From the NCBI GenBank assembly GCA_027039465.1, contig JALWEA010000357.1:1-10152 (forward strand): DNA of 10,152 nucleotides, given 5' to 3'. This stretch comes from Calditrichia bacterium. Its GTDB lineage: Bacteria; Calditrichota; Calditrichia; Calditrichales; Calditrichaceae. This document shows positions 5,283 through 10,152 of this stretch, in pieces. Position numbers and translations under genes: made by a program. The notes under the pieces are model-generated. The model ran no database searches. It was not told the origin of the DNA and saw nothing but the letters and a program-made list of their open reading frames with translations. Numbering within the stretch: the first letter of the stretch is position 1; the number at the start of each line of letters is the position of its first letter.

Positions 5283-7190
5283 TTAGCGGGCGATGGTTTC
5301 GAAACCGCGCTTATTTAAATCCACATAAATAATCCAACCGGCTAAAACGCCGATGAGCAGAATAATGCTTCCCCGTAAATATTCGGTGAACAAAATATCG
5401 CCTAAACCAAATAGAAAGGCATAAACCAATACAATACCCAAAATCCAATCCATGAACATGTGTCCGAAACCGCGATCGCCTTTTACGTCGGGAATCATTT
5501 TCTCAATGTAGCGCCAGCCGAGACCGCCTGGGTGTGTTTTGCGGTAAAAAGCTTTTAAATGATCCAAAGGTTCGGGTTTTGTTAAATAGGTGACCACCAA
5601 CCATACGATAGTGGTGCCCAAGACAGTCGGGTACAAGGTAATGGGCGAGTGCAGCCCCATCCAATAACGGGCAATGGGGTAGATAATCAGCGGAGCAATC
5701 ATGGCGGAAATTTCAGACCAAGCGTTGATGCGCCACCAAAACCAACGCAAAATCAGGACGGCACCCATGCCTGCGCTGGCATTAATAATAAATTCCCAAG
5801 CACCCGAAATGGTTGTTAAGAAATATTTGGTTACTAAGAGCGAAAAAACCGTCATTAAAATAATTGACCAGCGTGAGATCATGACGTAGTGGCGTTCGGG
5901 CGCTTTTTGTTTCACAAAACGCCGGTAAAAATCATTGATTAAATACGATGTACCCCAATTAAGCTGTGAGGCAATTGTGGACATGTAAGCGGCTAAAAAC
6001 ACGGCAATGAGTAAACCCAGCAGCCCTGGCGGTAAATAGCGCAGCATAAGCTTGGGGTACATGATGCCGGGGTCAATCGTATTTTCGTAAGTTTCATACA
6101 TTTTTTTGAATTCGGGAGAATGATAAACGGGGTCATCCGATTTCAGTAAAGCGTGATTATGGTAGGCGGCTTCAACTTTGGCAAACAGCGCCGGATTCTG
6201 CTTTTGGATCATTGCCGGATTTTGTTCCCTTGGCAAAAGAACCAAAGCCGCCAAAGCTACAATAATCCAAGGCCAGGGACGCACCGTGTAATGTGCAATG
6301 GTAAACCACAAGGTAGCAAACAAGCTATGTTTTTCATCTTTGGCAGACATCATGCGCTGGGCAATGTAACCGCCACCACCGGGATCTGCGCCGGGATACC
6401 ATGTTGCCCACCATTGCAATCCGATATGAGCGATAAAAGCGCCGACCGTTAAGGCTAAAGCGCCACCGGTAATTCCGGAGGCAGTAACTTTTCCGATTTT
6501 AGGGAAGAATTCCAAAATTTGCGGTGCCAATTTTGCTTTCAATCCGGCCATGCCGCCGACCTGAGGAAGCTCGACAACGATCACGGCTAAAATGATGCAA
6601 CCGGTGATGGCAAAAAGAAATTGAAAGCTGTCGGTGCGGGCCGTACCCAATAAACCGGAAGCTGAAGCATAAACGGCGATGATCGAAGCGGCAATGACGA
6701 CCAATAAAAAGGCATTGAATTCCGGCAAAACCACGGAAAAAATCTTTTGCATGGCTTTGTTAACCCAGCCCATCACGATGGCGTTCATGAATAAGCCCAA
6801 ATACAGAGCGCGAAAACCCCGCAAAGCCGCAGCCGCTTTACCTTTGTAACGCAATTCCACAAATTCCACATCCGTCATAATGCCCGCGCGGCGCCAAAGT
6901 CGTGCGAAGAAAAAAACCGTAAGGGTTCCACCGATAGCCAAATTCCACCAAAGCCAGTTACCTGCAATGCCGTTTTTAGCCACCAATTCCGTAACGGCCA
7001 GAGGGGTATCAGCGGCAAAAGTTGTGGCTACCATGGCCGTGCCTGCCAAGTACCATGGTAAATTTCGTCCCGAAAGAAAAAAATTGCCGGTGCTTTCGCC
7101 TGCTTTGCGTGTGTAATAAGCGGCAATACCGAAAATAATAAAAAAGAAAGCCACGATAACCGTAAAATCAGCCCAATTTAAATGGTGCAT
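5283..7190 (-). CDS. Sodium:solute symporter, SSS (SLC5-like) family
   Basis: This 635-residue inner-membrane protein is predicted to drive solute uptake with the sodium gradient; the substrate cannot be read from sequence. About 14 or 15 hydrophobic segments are visible, the first at 8-27. Family features include FLSGRNLPWYLAGTAMVATT (38-57, first core helix), a WYPGADPGGGGYIAQRMMSA segment (264-283), and AAYMSTIASQLNWGTSYLIN (400-419), where S404/T405 sit at the likely Na2 sodium site. An unusual hydrophilic stretch at about 321-380 separates two membrane helices and contains charged and tyrosine-rich sequence. Length is somewhat above the roughly 500-550 usual for simple bacterial members, through this loop and a C-terminal extension with two further helices (about 580-623). 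A good AAGGAAGGA site lies 5 bases before the ATG. The terminator of the beta-helix gene lies upstream, so it is likely transcribed on its own. Confidence 0.95.
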   Translation of the reverse strand: MHHLNWADFTVIVAFFFIIFGIAAYYTRKAGESTGNFFLSGRNLPWYLAGTAMVATTFAADTPLAVTELVAKNGIAGNWLWWNLAIGGTLTVFFFARLWRRAGIMTDVEFVELRYKGKAAAALRGFRALYLGLFMNAIVMGWVNKAMQKIFSVVLPEFNAFLLVVIAASIIAVYASASGLLGTARTDSFQFLFAITGCIILAVIVVELPQVGGMAGLKAKLAPQILEFFPKIGKVTASGITGGALALTVGAFIAHIGLQWWATWYPGADPGGGGYIAQRMMSAKDEKHSLFATLWFTIAHYTVRPWPWIIVALAALVLLPREQNPAMIQKQNPALFAKVEAAYHNHALLKSDDPVYHSPEFKKMYETYENTIDPGIMYPKLMLRYLPPGLLGLLIAVFLAAYMSTIASQLNWGTSYLINDFYRRFVKQKAPERHYVMISRWSIILMTVFSLLVTKYFLTTISGAWEFIINASAGMGAVLILRWFWWRINAWSEISAMIAPLIIYPIARYWMGLHSPITLYPTVLGTTIVWLVVTYLTKPEPLDHLKAFYRKTHPGGLGWRYIEKMIPDVKGDRGFGHMFMDWILGIVLVYAFLFGLGDILFTEYLRGSIILLIGVLAGWIIYVDLNKRGFETIAR

Positions 7191-7195
7191 CGGAA

Positions 7196-7204
7196 TCCTT
7201 CCTT
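7196..7204 (-). promoter_or_regulatory. Ribosome binding site of the symporter
   Basis: AAGGAAGGA on the minus strand ends 5 bases before ATG 7190 and fixes this start codon. Further upstream (7205-7337) is AT-rich and contains a 12-base perfect palindrome, GATAATATTATC (7296-7307). No promoter hexamers stand out. Confidence 0.7.
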
Positions 7205-7337
7205 GATTATTGATTAATAGGTCCTGTCCTAATTTTAAATTAAAGGATCAATCGAAAACGTTCAAAAAATTCTTATTGAATGATTGGGAGCTTCGGATAA
7301 TATTATCATCAATTCGTAATTAAAAGTATTTGACGAG

Positions 7338-7377
7338 AATAAAAAACCGGAGCCTCCACAAGCCGCGGAAGCTCCGG
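7338..7377 (-). terminator. Intrinsic terminator after the beta-helix gene
   Basis: Read on the minus strand, arms CCGGAGCTTCC (7377-7367) and GGAGGCTCCGG (7357-7347) form an 11-base stem with one G-T wobble and a 9-base loop, directly followed by TTTTTTATT. It begins 13 bases after the stop codon at 7391 and should separate this transcript from the symporter. Confidence 0.93.
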
Positions 7378-7390
7378 AAGAATTTGAGTA

Positions 7391-9013
7391 TTACTTCATC
7401 AAAAGCATTTTGCGCACCAAACGATGACCGTCTTGTTCCAAAACCAGAAAGTAAGTACCGCTCGGGAAGTTGGACATGTTAAAAGAAACATTGTATTTGC
7501 TGGCAGCCTGATAGACATTGTCAACTAACGTCATGACATGCTGGCCCAGAACATTGTAAACTTTTAAGCTGGTACGTCCGGCCTTATTCAGCGTGTATTC
7601 CACATGAGCGCTGGGGTTGAAAGGATTCGGATAAACTTCACCCAAGGAAAATTCCGTGGGGACGGTTTTGCCTACGCTTTGTTCAATAGCTGTGATGTAG
7701 GCGGATTCGGGCAAAGGCCAAGCTGGAGTCCAATCGGCGTTGGCGCCAACCTGAGTAATTCCGTAACCCCAAATATCCGTTTCGGCTTTACCGGTGCGAA
7801 TTTCCTTGAAGTAATTTAACAAACCGATGTCATTACCGGTGGTTCCGTGTAAAATTTCTTTATCCATTTCGGTCATGAATCCTGGATCCGCATTTACATT
7901 GTTTTCCGCCACTAAGTTGGGATAGTTGGTTTTGTCATTAAACATGGCTTTGGTACGGTCATTCATCCACTGCGGGATAAAAATTTTATTGGAAGCCGTA
8001 TCATTCCATGCCGTCCAAAAATCAACCAATTCTTTGGGCCAGAAATAGGTGTTGTTTTTAACCGCAATACTACGCATGCTCTCGGCTTTGGATGTGTCAG
8101 CCGAGTAAAACATTTCTTTGTTGTCATCGCTCAATGGCTGCAAAGCGATAATGCCATAAGAAGAATCCGGATACCAGAGGTTGTCCCACCACGGATTTTC
8201 CGTTTGATCCACACCGCCTGCATAGTTTCCGTAAAAGATATTATCGTTGATTTCGCCGTCGGTCATGTTAAAAATGAAAAACGGGTTTTTGAATGTGTAA
8301 AGAACTTTATTGTTATCGAATTTAAAATACTTGGTGTACCATTTGGTCACGGGACAAGCCGCGTAACCGTTAATGGCCAGCATGGTATTCCCGACCATAA
8401 CCAATGAATCGGTGTAAGCTTCACCAGGCCATTCGTTGCGGATCACTTCGCCGATGTACCATTGGTTCGGATGAACCAAGTTGCGGAAAGTGGAATTCAG
8501 AATAAAGAAATCATCCCATTGTCCGTTGTACCCGATGGCAAATAATTGCCAACCGTCAAAAACACAATTATCAACGGTCAATTTTACTTTATCCGAAGAA
8601 ACCTGAACAGCTATGCCGCCGCCATTGGAAGTGTTGTTTGTCGCTTTGGCAAGAATGTACAGGTTTTTTAACGTTACTTTGATATTGGAACCGCTAATAG
8701 TAAACGGTGTCGGCGGAATGCTTCCGTCTTGCAAAACGGCCGGTTGAATACAGGGAGGACGGCCGGTAGTAGGATCTACCACACCTTCAATGGTTACATC
8801 ACCTTTAATGGTAATGGGGCCGGTGAATTTGTAGGTGGTATCCAAGGTAACCAACTGATAGACCTGATGTGCAGGCGCACCGTTGGAAAGCGTGTCGGCC
8901 ATGATGACATCGTTAATATTGCCCTGATTGGCATGAATCACCATGGTTTGAGCATTAAGAGCCGTGATGCCGAAAAACATCACAACGACGATCAAAGATA
9001 ACATTCGTTTCAT
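7391..9013 (-). CDS. Secreted right-handed beta-helix protein with T9SS sorting domain
   Basis: This is a 540-residue protein with a signal peptide (residues 1-21, LNA|Q). Its middle (about 65-380) has the short repeating strands and asparagine-rich turns of a parallel beta-helix, as in pectate-lyase-like folds. Examples are VTLKNLYILA, LTVDNCVFDGW, FILNSTFRNL, LVMVGNTMLA, FKFDNNKVLY, EINDNIFYGN and IAVKNNTYFW. A tryptophan/aspartate-rich tail (about 380-435) links to a T9SS type A domain with YPNPFNPS at 461-468 and a C-terminal RKMLLMK. No catalytic residues of a known polysaccharide lyase can be assigned, so enzyme activity is uncertain; binding or structural roles are possible. It lies downstream of the TonB receptor gene, on the same strand, after a 326-base leader, and has its own terminator. 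The start is fixed by GAGGAG (9021-9026), 7 bases before the ATG. A glycan-related role together with the receptor is inferred from context only. Confidence 0.9.
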   Translation of the reverse strand: MKRMLSLIVVVMFFGITALNAQTMVIHANQGNINDVIMADTLSNGAPAHQVYQLVTLDTTYKFTGPITIKGDVTIEGVVDPTTGRPPCIQPAVLQDGSIPPTPFTISGSNIKVTLKNLYILAKATNNTSNGGGIAVQVSSDKVKLTVDNCVFDGWQLFAIGYNGQWDDFFILNSTFRNLVHPNQWYIGEVIRNEWPGEAYTDSLVMVGNTMLAINGYAACPVTKWYTKYFKFDNNKVLYTFKNPFFIFNMTDGEINDNIFYGNYAGGVDQTENPWWDNLWYPDSSYGIIALQPLSDDNKEMFYSADTSKAESMRSIAVKNNTYFWPKELVDFWTAWNDTASNKIFIPQWMNDRTKAMFNDKTNYPNLVAENNVNADPGFMTEMDKEILHGTTGNDIGLLNYFKEIRTGKAETDIWGYGITQVGANADWTPAWPLPESAYITAIEQSVGKTVPTEFSLGEVYPNPFNPSAHVEYTLNKAGRTSLKVYNVLGQHVMTLVDNVYQAASKYNVSFNMSNFPSGTYFLVLEQDGHRLVRKMLLMK

Positions 9014-9339
9014 GACGAATCTCCTCTTTTTTAGTTAATGATTGGATTGCACATTCCTTTTGGATTAAACATTTACTTCCTTGCCAATGTGTATTTTTTT
9101 AATTGTCTCCTTCTGTGTCGCTCACCTCCTTTCTTTACTTTGCCATTGCTGGTGTTTCTAACCCTTTTATCGTTTTTTATTAAGATTCCTGGTCTCGAAA
9201 TCTGAGAGTTTATCTCTAATATTTTTAGTTGTTGCCTTTATTCCTTAACCCATCCCCTATCCCATTCCCTGATACCTCAGGGAAGGGGAATTAAGGCGGC
9301 AAATGATTTTTCTAAATTTCAAATTATTTTGGTCTGTAT
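9014..9339 (-). promoter_or_regulatory. Intergenic region and long leader of the beta-helix gene
   Basis: The region is strongly pyrimidine-rich on the plus strand, hence purine-rich in the transcript. No gene of ordinary length is present. Besides the true GAGGAG site (9021-9026), the minus strand holds an extended Shine-Dalgarno match, AAAGGAGGTGAG (9132-9121), with no ordinary gene behind it, an AAGGAG at about 9113-9108, and an AAGGA (9082-9078) placed 5 bases before a 13-codon frame (9072-9031). No terminator of the TonB receptor gene is apparent, so read-through into the beta-helix gene is possible. Confidence 0.45.
9243..9296. repeat. Imperfect 54-base hairpin in the leader
   Basis: Nested complementary arms are CCTTAA/TTAAGG (9243-9248 and 9291-9296), TCCCC/GGGGA (9253-9257 and 9285-9289) and TTCCCTGA/TCAGGGAA (9265-9272 and 9277-9284), with a 4-base loop TACC. 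The left side has extra bases that would bulge out. On the minus strand no run of T follows, so it is not a standard intrinsic terminator for the receptor gene. It could be an RNA stabilising structure or a remnant of an interspersed repeat. Confidence 0.6.
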
Positions 9340-10152
9340 TTACAGATTCCATCGAAGCCCCAATTCCGCCGTCATGCCATATTCCTCAATGGATGTGGGA
9401 ATGTTGGGGTATTTTTGCAATACATTGCGATCGCGCGCATTATTAAGATTGGTCACGTTACCGTAAAGCTCGAACCCAAGCCATGGTAATTTTTGTTTGG
9501 CCGTGATATCCAGACGTTTGTACGCAGCGGTATTGGAACGCAATTGCGGCCACTGACTGACGCCCTTGAACACATCATCCTGATACAACATGGACATGCG
9601 AATCGAAAAACCTTTGTAATCGTATCCGATAGTAAGATTCAAAATATGGTCGGGTTGGTTAATCAGCCGATCGGTAAATGACGTATCGATGTTGGTTAAA
9701 CTGGTTGCTCCGGCAATCACGTAAGGATACTGCGCTCTTGAAAAAATATGCGTGTAGTTCAAATCCAAAACCAAGCCTTTTAAGGGATTGGGCAAATACC
9801 AAAAATGGGTTTGCCAGTCGAATTCCAAGCCGTAATTATTAACCGTAAACGGGTTGTTAATGTACGTACTGATGCGATAGGTTAAATGCTCCGCCGGATT
9901 TTTATTGGTCAAATAGTACGGCTTGGCTTCCAGACCCGCTTTGTAAAATACCCACGGGTAAATCAAATTATCGATTTGTTTTAAAAATCCGCCAAGAGTT
10001 AAAAGGCCGACCGTATTATTGGAAAACGTAAAATAAAGGTCGTAATTCTTCGAATGCAGCGGTTTTAATTTGTAATTATTCCAGGCCAAAGCCGCACCGG
10101 TCGTTACATCGATACGCGGAATGATGGCGCGATAATCCGGATAGGAGAGTGT
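9340..10152 (-). CDS. TonB-dependent receptor, C-terminal part (5' end outside window)
   Basis: The frame is open from the right edge to the TAA at 9340-9342, giving 270 visible residues. It is a series of alternating amphipathic strands typical of the outer-membrane beta-barrel of TonB-dependent receptors. Examples are a YPDYRAIIPRIDVTTG strand near the edge, NYGLEFDWQTHFWYLPNPLK, GLVLDLNYTHIFS, HILNLTIGYDYKGFSIRMSM, KRLDITAKQKL, ELYGNVTNLNNARDRN and the final AELGLRWNL. The plug domain, TonB box and signal peptide would lie outside the window. The last residue is leucine, not the usual aromatic, with tryptophan two positions before it. An internal TTG at 10089 is not the true start, because the frame and family-like sequence continue upstream to the edge. 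The substrate is unknown; the neighbouring beta-helix protein could be a partner. Confidence 0.9.
   Translation of the reverse strand, partial: TLSYPDYRAIIPRIDVTTGAALAWNNYKLKPLHSKNYDLYFTFSNNTVGLLTLGGFLKQIDNLIYPWVFYKAGLEAKPYYLTNKNPAEHLTYRISTYINNPFTVNNYGLEFDWQTHFWYLPNPLKGLVLDLNYTHIFSRAQYPYVIAGATSLTNIDTSFTDRLINQPDHILNLTIGYDYKGFSIRMSMLYQDDVFKGVSQWPQLRSNTAAYKRLDITAKQKLPWLGFELYGNVTNLNNARDRNVLQKYPNIPTSIEEYGMTAELGLRWNL

Noticed and set aside
7205..7270. Sigma70-like promoter of the symporter (TTGAAC with a 17-base spacer to TAATTT)
   Set aside because: The -10 match is poor in an AT-rich stretch where such matches arise by chance.
9243..9296. Hairpin read as the terminator of the TonB receptor gene
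   Set aside because: No T-run follows it on the minus strand and the stem is interrupted by unpaired bases.
9340..10089. Receptor gene starting at TTG 10089
   Set aside because: The same frame continues to the window edge with TonB-receptor-like sequence, so the true start lies outside the window.

Overview
The window looks like chromosomal DNA of a non-Bacteroidetes member of the FCB group, most likely a Calditrichota-, KSB1- or Ignavibacteria-like bacterium. The basis is threefold. Three of the six proteins end in a type IX secretion (T9SS type A) sorting domain with the YPNPFNP(S/T) signature. There are TonB-receptor and Omp28-like families. Several genes have clear purine-rich Shine-Dalgarno sites (AGGAGG, GAGGAG, AAGGAAGGA), which true Bacteroidetes usually lack. 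The taxonomic placement is an inference.

All six genes lie on the minus strand, so the biological order runs from right to left. (1) 10152-9340: the C-terminal part of a TonB-dependent receptor, cut by the right edge. (2) 9013-7391: a secreted right-handed beta-helix protein with a T9SS domain, followed by a strong intrinsic terminator. (3) 7190-5283: a sodium:solute symporter of the SSS family. (4) 4557-3382: a lipoprotein with two PEGA domains and an Omp28-like thioredoxin-fold domain (CEPC). (5) 3373-1478: a large secreted protein with adhesin-like, CARDB-like and Omp28-like thioredoxin (CTYC) domains plus a T9SS domain. It is tightly coupled to gene 4 and followed by an intrinsic terminator. 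(6) 1386 to the left edge: a secreted protein of three tandem beta-sandwich repeats, each with one cysteine pair, ending in a T9SS domain and cut roughly ten residues before its end.

Two gaps exceed 300 bases. The 725-base gap 4558-5282 holds an AT-rich upstream region with a 14-base perfect palindrome, two copies of a composite inverted repeat, and a 7-base tandem repeat. The gap 9014-9339 holds a long leader with an imperfect hairpin and several Shine-Dalgarno-like sites.

Functionally, the right half (receptor, beta-helix protein, symporter) resembles a nutrient-capture set with unknown substrate. The left half is the more unusual part. Two Omp28-like proteins with CxxC motifs, one lipid-anchored and one exported by T9SS, sit directly upstream of a secreted repeat protein whose only six cysteines are three regularly spaced pairs. 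This suggests, without proving, thiol-disulfide chemistry at the cell surface.
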